64,000 nucleotides of DNA, taken from Paenibacillus hunanensis (lineage in GTDB: Bacteria; Bacillota; Bacilli; Paenibacillales; Paenibacillaceae). Positions 1 to 8,598 of the stretch are shown here, one piece after another. Location of the stretch: positions 186,001 to 250,000 of the forward strand of contig NZ_BMMB01000003.1 in assembly GCF_014645615.1 (NCBI RefSeq), in the 5' to 3' direction. Position 1 is the first letter of the stretch, and every line of letters begins with the position of its first letter. Below the pieces are notes generated by a model, which had not been told where the DNA came from, did not search any database, and saw nothing but the letters and a program-made list of their open reading frames with translations. The translations under genes were made by a program, and so were the position numbers.

Positions 1-93
1 ATCGATTCGCTGGAACCGTCCTGCTATATGAATATTGATATCTCATGCGATGCGATCATAGGTTTAATGCACTAATGATCGTTCGAGGTACGA

Positions 94-1107
94 TTATTGT
101 ACGTTAATATTCCAATCGGTTACGGTCAGCTTACCGCTACCGCTCATCACATCGGTACCGAAGGTTACACCACTAATATAATCGCCTGTAGTCATCAGCT
201 CATTGCGATCCAGCAGATTTTTCACAAAATCAGTCAGATTCAGTGAGATCATATCTGTATTCGCTGTGCGTACAAACGTATACGTTACATTATCATTCAT
301 ATTAGCGGAGGTTACCGTATTATCGCTGCTACTTGTGCTGCGATATACATTCCAGTTCGAACCGCCAATGCTCACCATATCGATCCATTGACCCCATGCA
401 CCCATATCGGTCGCCATCATGTTATCCATATCGCTCGACGTCATCGCAGTATTACCAGTGAATACATTCGTACCTGTGCTTGTTTCTGTACGATTCGACA
501 TATCAGAGGCATCCATCATGCCTGTATCATCAGTCATAGCTGGATTAGCCGAGGTTGATGTGATTACCTTGATAGTTGCTTTTGGTGCTGTTTCCATGCC
601 TGCCTGCTGTGTATTGTGAATATACAGTGTATAGCCCGTTGCATAATCACCAGTTACATCGGCTGTGGAATAGGCTACAGATGTATCGATATTTTTCATT
701 TGACTGCTACGACTGGAGGTGCTGTTACGTGAGTTGTCACGGAACACGTCTACTGGCATATTGCCTGCTCCTTCATAGCCGTTTGTCCAGTGCCAGCCAT
801 AAGAGATGGCTGGTGAGGATTGAAGTCCTGTCGCATCGGCTGGGTAAGCCCATTTATATCCAAAGGAGTTCGCATTGTCATAGAAAATCGATTGTCCGTT
901 TGTCATGCTTTGATCGGAAGAAATCATGCTGCCTGTGTTACCTGCCCAGCCCGTATTGGACAGATACGTGTTGCTGTTCAGACTGAAGCTGCCTGTTGTT
1001 TCTGTATTTTCCTCGGCAAATGCTGCGCCAGGAATCAACAGCGATGCTGCAAGTGTCATAGAAGCAAGTGCACAAATCGGTTTTTTCAAATTCGATTTCT
1101 TAGTCAT
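94..1107 (-). CDS. Secreted GH12-fold protein, probable pseudoenzyme
   Basis: 337 aa. The ATG at 1107 is chosen because GGAGGGA lies just upstream; longer reading has no ribosome site. A signal peptide (about residues 1-32, ending AAFA) marks export. The body follows the glycoside hydrolase family 12 jelly roll: ISYGWHW, MPVDV, a GDYATGYTLYIHN strand, VSIGGSNWNVYRS, VTYTFV, LTDFVKNLL and the last strand GVTFGTDVMSGSGKLTV. GH12 enzymes use two glutamates, one in an E-I-M-I-W strand and one in the G-x-E strand. Here the first aligns with Ala177 (PKATIKV) and the second with Asp319 (GTDVM). A Met/Asp/Ser/Thr-rich insertion at about 186-239 separates the two halves. Fold assignment is by eye; loss of glucanase activity is inference. 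It stands alone, with no partner gene visible. Confidence 0.72.
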   Translation of the reverse strand: MTKKSNLKKPICALASMTLAASLLIPGAAFAEENTETTGSFSLNSNTYLSNTGWAGNTGSMISSDQSMTNGQSIFYDNANSFGYKWAYPADATGLQSSPAISYGWHWTNGYEGAGNMPVDVFRDNSRNSTSSRSSQMKNIDTSVAYSTADVTGDYATGYTLYIHNTQQAGMETAPKATIKVITSTSANPAMTDDTGMMDASDMSNRTETSTGTNVFTGNTAMTSSDMDNMMATDMGAWGQWIDMVSIGGSNWNVYRSTSSSDNTVTSANMNDNVTYTFVRTANTDMISLNLTDFVKNLLDRNELMTTGDYISGVTFGTDVMSGSGKLTVTDWNINVQ

Positions 1108-1709
1108 AATTAGTCCCTCCAATGATGTTGTTTGTTTGTTGTTATGAGAGATCGATATACATTCCAACGAGACGTACATGGTCATTCAATTATACTGTAT
1201 CTTAAAAAAGCACAGTAATTGCCATCTACTCAGCCTATTGTAGAAATACTGCTATATATACTGAGTGAGCGCAAACTTGCCGTTCTGGTATGCGTCCCTA
1301 TGACCGGGCAAAACTACCCATGCATTGCACGACATGATCCGTTCCGGCTCTGATCAGACCGAAGATCGTGAAGCGGCACTGCCACAATTATGTAGCCCAG
1401 CACACTTACGCTCCCAGTTTAACTTTCCAATCGTATATCGATGTTCCCAGATATTATTTACCCACCCTTTCATCAGTACTAACTACTTTTACCAAAATCA
1501 TTTCAGAAATTTCCAACTTATGTCACAAGGTACATGGATATAGGCATCACTGTATGCGTCCTTTTATCATATGCTTATACTTTTAATCATCCTATTGTAG
1601 ATAGTAAAATATAGCTACTCATTAAAAAGCCGTATCAGATAGATGGCATAATTGCACATCCGTCCGATACGGCTTTTAGCATAGACTGCGTCACAGCTGA
1701 CATACTTGC
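1108..1709. other. Intergenic region between the GH12-like gene and the cyclase gene
   Basis: About 600 bases. It holds the GH12-like gene's ribosome site and presumably its promoter, then a stretch with only short ORFs that have no ribosome site. A terminator occupies its right end. I see nothing else. Confidence 0.5.
1625..1677 (-). terminator. Terminator after the diguanylate cyclase gene
   Basis: Perfect 12-bp inverted repeat AAAAGCCGTATC (1625-1636) / GATACGGCTTTT (1666-1677) with a 29-base loop. On the minus strand the stem is followed by TTTTTAAT. It lies about 33 bases past the stop at 1710. Confidence 0.75.
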
Positions 1710-3332
1710 TTACTGTTGTTCTGGTAGCTCGATTGCCGCAACAGGCTCTCTATACACGGTAGTGCGGTTGCGACCTTCCCGTTTGGACATGTACAGTGCT
1801 TCATCTGCCCGGGTAATCAGTTCCTCAGGAAACCTGCCCTGCTCAGGGAAGTCTACAATACCGAGGGAGATGGTGATGCACTCACCAGATGGGCTAGGTG
1901 TGTTGCTAACCATATGGCGAAGGCGCTCTGCTACAAAATAAGCACGCTCCTTGTTCGCTCCGCGCAATAGAATACCCAGCTCTTCACCGCCATAACGGAA
2001 GCATAGATCGCCCTCACGCGATACATTACGCATCGTTGCAGCAAGAAATTGGATCACCTGATCACCTACTGGATGACCGTACGTATCATTGACGAGCTTA
2101 AAATGATCAATATCGAGCATAATCATCGAAAATGGCTCTTTGGCTAGACACCATGCTTCCAAAGTAGCATCAAAATTGCGACGATTAGCCAATCCGGTCA
2201 AGCCATCAAGTGCTGTCTCGGTACGTAGCTTGCGAATATACTTTTGCATCTGTCTGGCTGTTGTTCGCAGACTAGAATAGAGTAGCTTGATCTCATACGT
2301 CGCCGAACGAACAGGCGGCAGATCATCTATACTCCATTCCTTTAGCATACGATTCGAATATTCAGCGAGCATATGCAAAGGTCGTACGACAAGATACGTT
2401 AATAACCAGCCTGCCGCCAGCGTAATAAATAATAAAGGTAGCGATTGCAAGGCACTACTTTGCAATAAATTGTTCAGCGGCCCATTCACAATCTCCGCTG
2501 GTGTTTGAGATACAATGCCCCAGCCGGAGCCCATATTATACGCGTAGCCCGCATAGAACTGCTTCCCACTATTATCCTCATATTCAATCGAACCATTCAA
2601 GCCGGCGATTACTTTCCAGACCGCTTCGTTGGAAGCGATATTTTTCCCGATCATTGTAGGATCAGGATGGAAAATAACATTCCCCTTTGAATCGACTGCA
2701 AATACATACGAGCCATCTGACTCTACATTTTTCTCCAAAATAAGCTGCAAAATATTCGAGTTATGCAAATAAATCGTTCCCGCAATATAACCGTAATAGT
2801 TATTATTTTTATCGTATAACGGACTGCTCACCAGAATAAGCAGATTGCCCGTCTTACCGACAAAAGGATCTGTCATCTTTGACTCTTTGAGCTTAATCAA
2901 AGATCGGGAAATGGGACTATCTATACTCTTTCCGACCTGTAGCTCCTTCTTGTTGGATGGAGCAATTTCCATTAATATTGTATCTTTGCGTACGATACTT
3001 AATGACTCAAAATACTCACTATGCGTTGCATACAGATCATTTAAAAGCATGGGATCAATACTTTCATTACGCTGCCAGATTGTCGCCATCGAATCGACGC
3101 TTTTCTGAATACGAACGAGCAAATTACCCGTAGCTGCGGATAGATCCATAGCACGATCATAATTACCGCTCAGATAGTTATTGACCAGGGATTGCCTGCT
3201 GACGCTGTACGACGAATGAATAGAAATCAGCATCGTGAGTACAATGGATACAATAATAATAAAGCTAACGATAGTTACAAGTTTAAACCCCTTTTTAGGA
3301 TGGAAACTCAATTGCATCCCACCTGGCAACAA
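1710..3332 (-). CDS. Membrane diguanylate cyclase, dCache-GGDEF
   Basis: 540 aa from a TTG; an ATG at 3317 directly behind AGGTGGG is an alternative start. Residues about 18-38 form the first membrane helix, 40-290 an extracytoplasmic double-Cache sensor, and about 295-318 the second helix. After a linker comes a GGDEF domain (about 370-525). The signature is GGEEL (448-452), which retains the catalytic acidic residues; the last Phe is replaced by Leu. An RxxD inhibitory site (R439-D442) lies exactly five residues upstream, so product inhibition by c-di-GMP is likely. Predicted role: make c-di-GMP in response to an external small ligand. It is a single-gene unit with its own terminator. Confidence 0.9.
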   Translation of the reverse strand: MLPGGMQLSFHPKKGFKLVTIVSFIIIVSIVLTMLISIHSSYSVSRQSLVNNYLSGNYDRAMDLSAATGNLLVRIQKSVDSMATIWQRNESIDPMLLNDLYATHSEYFESLSIVRKDTILMEIAPSNKKELQVGKSIDSPISRSLIKLKESKMTDPFVGKTGNLLILVSSPLYDKNNNYYGYIAGTIYLHNSNILQLILEKNVESDGSYVFAVDSKGNVIFHPDPTMIGKNIASNEAVWKVIAGLNGSIEYEDNSGKQFYAGYAYNMGSGWGIVSQTPAEIVNGPLNNLLQSSALQSLPLLFITLAAGWLLTYLVVRPLHMLAEYSNRMLKEWSIDDLPPVRSATYEIKLLYSSLRTTARQMQKYIRKLRTETALDGLTGLANRRNFDATLEAWCLAKEPFSMIMLDIDHFKLVNDTYGHPVGDQVIQFLAATMRNVSREGDLCFRYGGEELGILLRGANKERAYFVAERLRHMVSNTPSPSGECITISLGIVDFPEQGRFPEELITRADEALYMSKREGRNRTTVYREPVAAIELPEQQ

Positions 3333-3460
3333 AATAGTATATCGTCACCATCATACCATAAGCACCCTGTCAAGACAAAGCAGAATAGCTGCGTTTTTGC
3401 GTGAGAATTAGCTACAATATTAGCCACAATTATAGAACAGTGGTGAACGTTGCCACTAAC

Positions 3461-4408
3461 CTATTTACCGGAGCGTACGACAGATGGACTTTTTAGCTTG
3501 GATAGCGTTTTGTGAATCCAGATCGCAGCCTGAGCTCCTTCACCCATGGCAATATTAGCCTGCTCGGAATGCGCTGCCAGATCGCCAGCCACCCATACAT
3601 TTTCAATATTCGTCATTTTGGAACGAGGATTCGTCTCAATATGGTGATTATGGAGCGTTTCTACACCTAACTGCTCAGCCAACTCGGAATTGACATGATT
3701 ACCGCCAAAAGCAATAAAGCCACGCTCTGCCGCGATCGACTGTCCATTCTCCAATTGAACCGACTCCAGCATACCGCCACTACCATGACTCACGCTCTGA
3801 ACAGCAGCTTCGATATATTCGATACCATGCTCCTGCAAGCGCTGCATCGTTTCTGGCTTGAATGGCTTACCTTCATGATTGATATAGAGGAGCTGATCAG
3901 TACGCGGAGTCAAAATAAGTGCCATCTGCGCTCCTGCCTCACCTGAACCCATCACAACTGTACGTCGTCCTTCGATCTCATAGCCGTCACAGTCCGGGCA
4001 TACATACACACTGAAGCCAAGCGTTTCACGAAGCCCCGGCAATCGTGGGAAACGATCAATCAAGCCAGTAGCTAATAACAGCGTACGTGCGCGATAGCTC
4101 TCACCTTCTGCTCCTTTTAACAGGAAATGATCTTCCTTTTTCTGTGCTTCCAGTATACGATCCTCATGAAACTCAATACCGAGTGGCTCGGATTGCTGTC
4201 TGCCAATATCGCGAAGCTCTTCACCGGATACCCCATCTGGAAAACCGAGCAGATTGCCGTAATTTTGACATAACGTGGATCGTCCAACTCCTGCATCAAT
4301 GACCAGCACGCGATGTGCTGAATATCGTCCAAGCTGGAGTGCTGCCTGAAGTCCGGCAATTCCTCCACCTACAATAATACAATCATAATACGTGTTGCTA
4401 TCAATCAT
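3461..4408 (-). CDS. FAD/NAD(P)-dependent thioredoxin reductase-like oxidoreductase
   Basis: 315 aa. The ATG at 4408 has AGAGGAGG eight bases upstream; the longer reading would begin inside that ribosome site. N-terminal FAD-binding GGGIAG follows strand IIVGGG. A Cys pair CPDC (C137, C140) sits where thioredoxin reductases have their redox-active CxxC, in the NADPH domain with VMGSGEAGAQMAL. The C-terminal FAD segment WVAGDLAAHSEQANIAMGEGAQAA is conserved. It belongs to the low-molecular-weight thioredoxin reductase fold, but no thioredoxin gene is near and the Cys motif differs from the classical CATC, so the acceptor is unknown. No clear terminator follows. Confidence 0.85.
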   Translation of the reverse strand: MIDSNTYYDCIIVGGGIAGLQAALQLGRYSAHRVLVIDAGVGRSTLCQNYGNLLGFPDGVSGEELRDIGRQQSEPLGIEFHEDRILEAQKKEDHFLLKGAEGESYRARTLLLATGLIDRFPRLPGLRETLGFSVYVCPDCDGYEIEGRRTVVMGSGEAGAQMALILTPRTDQLLYINHEGKPFKPETMQRLQEHGIEYIEAAVQSVSHGSGGMLESVQLENGQSIAAERGFIAFGGNHVNSELAEQLGVETLHNHHIETNPRSKMTNIENVWVAGDLAAHSEQANIAMGEGAQAAIWIHKTLSKLKSPSVVRSGK

Positions 4409-4554
4409 CGTGTAGCCTCCTCTGGCTGGATTCATATCAGCATCCGGCATAATGATGCTTATACGTTAATATGTAAACTAGCCAGTGCCATTGAAACGGT
4501 CGCTTCTGTTTGATTCACCTTCTACTCCGATCAAAATGCTACTATACAGCAAAA

Positions 4555-4583
4555 ATCCTGCCATTCACGGGGAATGACAGGAT
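4555..4583 (-). terminator. Terminator after the glycosyltransferase gene
   Basis: Stem ATCCTG-C-CATTC (4555-4566) / GAATG-A-CAGGAT (4572-4583), loop of five bases. On the minus strand it is followed by TTTTTGC, about 85 bases past the stop at 4668. Confidence 0.75.
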
Positions 4584-4667
4584 CATATCATGGGATAAAG
4601 AAATAAAGTAACAGAACTCGAAAAGAACTCGAAAAGCGGCATCATCACAACTGTACGTAATCGTTAC

Positions 4668-7016
4668 TTAATCGTTGATATCGTCAGGTGTAAGCTCATA
4701 TAATGTGCTTGTCATCATGCCCATACCACCAAAGCCACCACCCTGCGAAGGATTCATCATCCCGCTACGATCTGTAGCGGTGTTGTCTGTGGACGTAGTT
4801 GATTTGGAATCGCTCAGTGCATTTTGAACAACAGAGCCGGAGCTTTCTTCCCACTCGGAAGAAGGAACTTCGGTTGCATGCTCCTCAATCCATTGTGTAA
4901 GCTCTGTCGAGCCACCGCGTCCCATACCGTTTAACAGGAAGTATTTTACTTCACCGTTGCGAACCATTGTTTTCAGCTTGTCGACGGTTAAGATCGGATC
5001 ACTTCCACTGTATCCTCCCATCGCCATGACGGCTTTACCTGTGCGAATAATATAGGCAGACGCGGAATTGGCATTATTCACCGCAAACAGATACTTCTCA
5101 CCTTGATTGTTTTCCGTCACAAATTGCAGAAGCTTCTCATTCACCGAATCTGCTAAGCCCATGCCACCTCTGGAACGATTACGTGAGGTATCTGTTGACG
5201 TGGATGAGTCTGCGCCATTGCCTGCCGGTGCGCCACCATTCATGGCGCCTGTAGGCGCGCCCTGCGCAGACATTCCTGTATTGCCTGTACTATTGCTTGC
5301 TTCTGTAGTGGCACTAGCTGATGTATCACGATGCGTAGCTGTCATTTGTGCATCGCGATCTCGTGCTCCGCCTCCGCCAAAGCCCATTTCGGTAATAGGG
5401 CCTCCATAAGGCAGCGCAATATTGCTAGAAGGATTCATCATAGGGAACGAAGACCAGTACAATGGTGTTAATAGCAATGCGCCTGCTGCTGCCGATACGA
5501 GATAGGCTTTACCACGACTCATCGTCTGTACACGAGTACCGATCAGCAAACCAACCGTAATCAAAATACCGAGTGCTGCAATCAGATAGAACCAGAATGA
5601 AGCAATTTCATTCCGATACGGATAGATGACATATAGCTGGAATGCCGTTGTAGCTGCCACATTAATCGGAAGCAGCCATGCTAACCAGCCCGTTCCCTGA
5701 CGATAGTATCGCCACCCTGCAATCAACCCGGCAGCAGCAATCGCAGCTACAGGTGGGGCAAGCATAATCAGATAATATTGATGGAAGAAGTTCGCAATAC
5801 TGAAAAATCCACCTACTGGAATGAGCCACATGAGCCAGAATACAATTTCGGTATACTTTCCTTCACGCCAGTTCGCTCTGCGCAAGCCTGCGAACAGTGT
5901 GATCAACGATATAATAGCAAAGGGTAGCAGCAGACTCGCTTGTCCAGACAATGCTTTTTGGAACAAACGAAATGGGCCTACATCTCCTGTATTGAACATT
6001 CCACCCGTTCGGCGCTGAATATCTCCATCACCATTTGGCGGCTGCATCAAGCCTCCCTGCGCCATTCCTGCACTAATCGGATTCGCTGTCGCACTATTTG
6101 ATGTCGATGCTGTATTCGTTCCAGCTTGAGATGTACTCGTGTTGGCACTTGTATTGGGAGCAGCATTATTCGCTCCTGGCATGCCGCCACCGCCACCCAT
6201 ACCGCCTGTTTGCGTCTCTCCCGTCAAACGGCTTACACCGTTATAACCGAATGCCAGCTCTAGCACCGAATTCGTCTGGCTACTGCCAATATAAGGACGC
6301 TGACTGGCTGGTACGCTATCCACGATAACAGGCCACGATACCGATACCCCTGCTAAAATAACAGTGCTTACTGCAAGGATCGATAGCTTCTTTTTCCAAT
6401 TCACCTTAAAGGCAAGCAGATAAAATACATACATCGCTGGCAAAATCATATATGCCTGTAGCATCTTCTCATTGAATGCTACACCAACCATAGCAAAGGC
6501 GCCGAAGATCCAGCCTATCTTTTGTAAACGAATGCCCTTGAGCAGCATCCATGTCGCAAGCAACAACGTGAAGACGAGTAAGCCGTCCACGTTGTTCGAG
6601 CGCTGTACGGCTACAGCAACCGGTGTGAGCGCCATAAATAGCGCCGCAATCCGTGCCACCTGAATACCGAACGTTGGCTTCATGATCAGATAGATCAAGC
6701 CGACTGAGCCAACGCCTGCTAATGCCGCAGGAAGAGTTACACTCCAGCCATGCACGCCAAATATAGCCGCAAACAGAGTTTGCAGCCAGAAGGCTACAGG
6801 AGGTTTATCAATCGTTACAAAGCCCGCAGGATCAAAGGACGCATAGAAGAAATTATGAAAGCTCTGAAGCATGCTGGTTACAGCAGCTGTGTAGTACGAA
6901 TTCGCATTCCCGTTATCCCATATGTGCCATATATTCAAAAAAGCAGAAAGCAGCAAAATGAGGATTAAGGGGATATCTACCCTTGAACGAGATACAGTAG
7001 TGGTGTTAGATTCCAT
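4668..7016 (-). CDS. ArnT/PMT-family membrane glycosyltransferase
   Basis: 782 aa; ATG with GGAGGAAG upstream. The first about 530 residues are polytopic, about a dozen hydrophobic helices, with the TIDKPPVAFW motif in the first extracytoplasmic loop, typical of ArnT-like and protein-mannosyltransferase enzymes (GT39/GT83) that take sugars from polyprenyl phosphate. A Gly/Met/Ser/Thr/Asn-rich loop interrupts it at about 265-330. A second low-complexity stretch leads to a C-terminal extracytoplasmic domain (about 640-720) containing YLFAVNNANSASAYIIRTG, followed by a Met/Gly-rich tail. The likely role is transfer of a sugar to a cell-envelope acceptor; donor and acceptor cannot be read from sequence. 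Bacillus YkcB is the closest kind I recall. Single-gene unit. Confidence 0.85.
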   Translation of the reverse strand: MESNTTTVSRSRVDIPLILILLLSAFLNIWHIWDNGNANSYYTAAVTSMLQSFHNFFYASFDPAGFVTIDKPPVAFWLQTLFAAIFGVHGWSVTLPAALAGVGSVGLIYLIMKPTFGIQVARIAALFMALTPVAVAVQRSNNVDGLLVFTLLLATWMLLKGIRLQKIGWIFGAFAMVGVAFNEKMLQAYMILPAMYVFYLLAFKVNWKKKLSILAVSTVILAGVSVSWPVIVDSVPASQRPYIGSSQTNSVLELAFGYNGVSRLTGETQTGGMGGGGGMPGANNAAPNTSANTSTSQAGTNTASTSNSATANPISAGMAQGGLMQPPNGDGDIQRRTGGMFNTGDVGPFRLFQKALSGQASLLLPFAIISLITLFAGLRRANWREGKYTEIVFWLMWLIPVGGFFSIANFFHQYYLIMLAPPVAAIAAAGLIAGWRYYRQGTGWLAWLLPINVAATTAFQLYVIYPYRNEIASFWFYLIAALGILITVGLLIGTRVQTMSRGKAYLVSAAAGALLLTPLYWSSFPMMNPSSNIALPYGGPITEMGFGGGGARDRDAQMTATHRDTSASATTEASNSTGNTGMSAQGAPTGAMNGGAPAGNGADSSTSTDTSRNRSRGGMGLADSVNEKLLQFVTENNQGEKYLFAVNNANSASAYIIRTGKAVMAMGGYSGSDPILTVDKLKTMVRNGEVKYFLLNGMGRGGSTELTQWIEEHATEVPSSEWEESSGSVVQNALSDSKSTTSTDNTATDRSGMMNPSQGGGFGGMGMMTSTLYELTPDDIND

Positions 7017-7428
7017 TGGACTTCCTCCCGAATAATAATTGGATGATCTGACGCATCCTTTAAATGATCGGTTATGTAGAACAGAGTATGTCCGCCATAA
7101 CCGTTAGCGGTGTTCAGATCATGGTGCCGATGACCCTGCTGATCTGATTGCTCTATTAAATATGATGTATATGTATTTTGTATGAACAACATTAAGAACA
7201 GCCCATAAAAATCTTAAAAATTCATAAAAAATAGAGCATCCGCAGAAGATCACCCTTTTCCACACTCATGATAGCGCTTATTCCTACCATCGATTGGAAA
7301 ATGATCCACGCTGATGCTCTATACCTGTTGCTGTTACCCGTGCTGAGTCGATAATCATACTTTAACTTAGTCGATACCGATATTTCAATTTTACGATCTA
7401 CGCAGTGATGCTCTATACAATTCTATAT
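7017..7428. other. Intergenic region between the glycosyltransferase and phosphodiesterase genes
   Basis: About 410 bases with no supported gene. It contains the glycosyltransferase leader, a long minus-strand stem-loop listed separately, and a 13-base direct repeat TGATGCTCTATAC at 7312-7324 and 7406-7418. Confidence 0.5.
7226..7321 (-). terminator. Long stem-loop ending in a T-run, after the phosphodiesterase gene
   Basis: On the minus strand AGAGCATCaGC (near 7310-7320) pairs with GCgGATGCTCT (7232-7242) and is followed by ATTTTTT. Inside, GATCA/TGATC and TTTCC/GGAAA form a second long stem. It could be a terminator or a small structured RNA. Confidence 0.5.
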
Positions 7429-7941
7429 TCACCCATTGCTACGTTCTTTATCAAAAAAGTAATGCTCATAACGAATCTGCTCGCCCTCAACGAATAGCTT
7501 GCCATAAGAATAACGTGGCTGCATTCGTTTATCCGTAGGGGAGCCGGGATTGAATAGCAGCACACCCTGACGCTCCTCAGCAAAAGGAACATGCGAATGA
7601 CCAAATACAATCACATCGACCTCATCCGGTTCAAAGGAGTGAAAGGCTCGATCCGGCGTACTACCGCGAAATCCACCATCACCATGCACAATACCGATTT
7701 GCTTACCGCCTGCTGTAATGATCTTCTTCTGTCCGAGACGCTTAACGATCGTACCTGGATCATTATTACCGGCTACGGCTTCCACAGGTGCGAGCTGCTC
7801 TAATAATTCATAAACGCCCCAATCGCAAAAATCGCCTGCATGAATAATAAGCTCGGCATCTGCCAACCCTTCTACAAGTGTTTTGGGAAGAGTCAGTCGA
7901 TGACTGAGTAGATGAGTGTCCGATACGACTCCAATGATCAT
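7429..7941 (-). CDS. YfcE/MJ0936-family metallophosphoesterase
   Basis: 170 aa. The ATG at 7941 has AAGGAGG five bases upstream and starts directly with the first strand MIIGVVSDTH. Calcineurin-like metal-binding motifs are in order: SDTH, HAGDFCD, GNND, HGD and GHSHVPF. The size fits the small YfcE/YsnB-type phosphodiesterases, which cleave small phosphodiesters with two metal ions in the cytoplasm. The physiological substrate is unknown. The protein is not linked to an Ham1/rph pair as in some relatives; it stands as a single gene between two structured intergenic regions. Confidence 0.9.
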   Translation of the reverse strand: MIIGVVSDTHLLSHRLTLPKTLVEGLADAELIIHAGDFCDWGVYELLEQLAPVEAVAGNNDPGTIVKRLGQKKIITAGGKQIGIVHGDGGFRGSTPDRAFHSFEPDEVDVIVFGHSHVPFAEERQGVLLFNPGSPTDKRMQPRYSYGKLFVEGEQIRYEHYFFDKERSNG

Positions 7942-8268
7942 AAGATCCTCCTTCGACTTCTTTGTTGTGTATTGGTGCTGCATTGTATAGTAGCCTGTAT
8001 CCTACCTGTCACGTAGCAAGCAGCTATCTATATTTTCCCTGTTCAGGGATGTTTCCTTATCGTAGCTGATTTTACATTGCAGTTCAAACGGTAGAAGGAT
8101 GATAATGAAGCTTACATCCATCGATAGGCAACATTAGCATGCGCAATCAATATGAGAAATCGGTATAAGAAACTGGTATGACAAAAAAGAGCGTTATGAT
8201 TTTATCCTCACAGCGATACCACATCATGCTCGCATACCCATCTGCTATTCATCTATAAGTATCTCGAC

Positions 8269-8298
8269 AAAAAAAGAGACAGCCCTTAACAGGCTGTC
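8269..8298 (-). terminator. Terminator at the end of the candidate small RNA
   Basis: Stem GACAGCC (8278-8284) / GGCTGTC (8292-8298), loop of seven. On the minus strand it runs into CTCTTTTTTTG, a strong T-run. It lies 300 bases past glpX, so it probably belongs to a separate transcript. Confidence 0.75.
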
Positions 8299-8465
8299 CA
8301 ATGCGGAGGTCATACAATATAGATTAACAGTGCTCTCCATCAAGCATAAGGCGATGCTCCCTGGGGGCCGCCGCGATATGGGGGAGACCATATACTGGCG
8401 TGATAGAGAGAACACCGATCAATCATGTCCAATCGATAACGATCAACGCCCTATTATTCAGCATT
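8270..8465 (-). ncRNA. Candidate small structured RNA
   Basis: On the minus strand a TATAAT box (8469-8474) precedes about 190 bases that end in a terminator. The interval folds well: GTGCTCTC (near 8330) pairs with GAGAG-AA-CAC (near 8406-8415), ATCA with TGAT, and inside are hairpins GCAT/ATGC and ATATGG-GGGAGA-CCATAT. No good -35 box is visible. No reading frame is convincing. Length would suit a 6S-type RNA, but I cannot match that fold and do not assign a family. Confidence 0.4.
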
Positions 8466-8598
8466 ATCATTATACAGTGTGCATCTAAAGCATGGTTCAT
8501 CCAAAGCATGCTGTTCTATACATGATCCATTACATTAACCTTTCGCCATTTTGAGTAAGCAGCGTCCGTATCGTCGACTCAAGCACCTGCGATCACAT

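Larger units (their letters stand above)
7942..8598. other. Intergenic region between phosphodiesterase and glpX
   Basis: About 650 bases without a protein gene. The right half holds a candidate small RNA on the minus strand with its own terminator, listed separately. The left half (7942-8260) shows nothing I can name. Confidence 0.5.
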
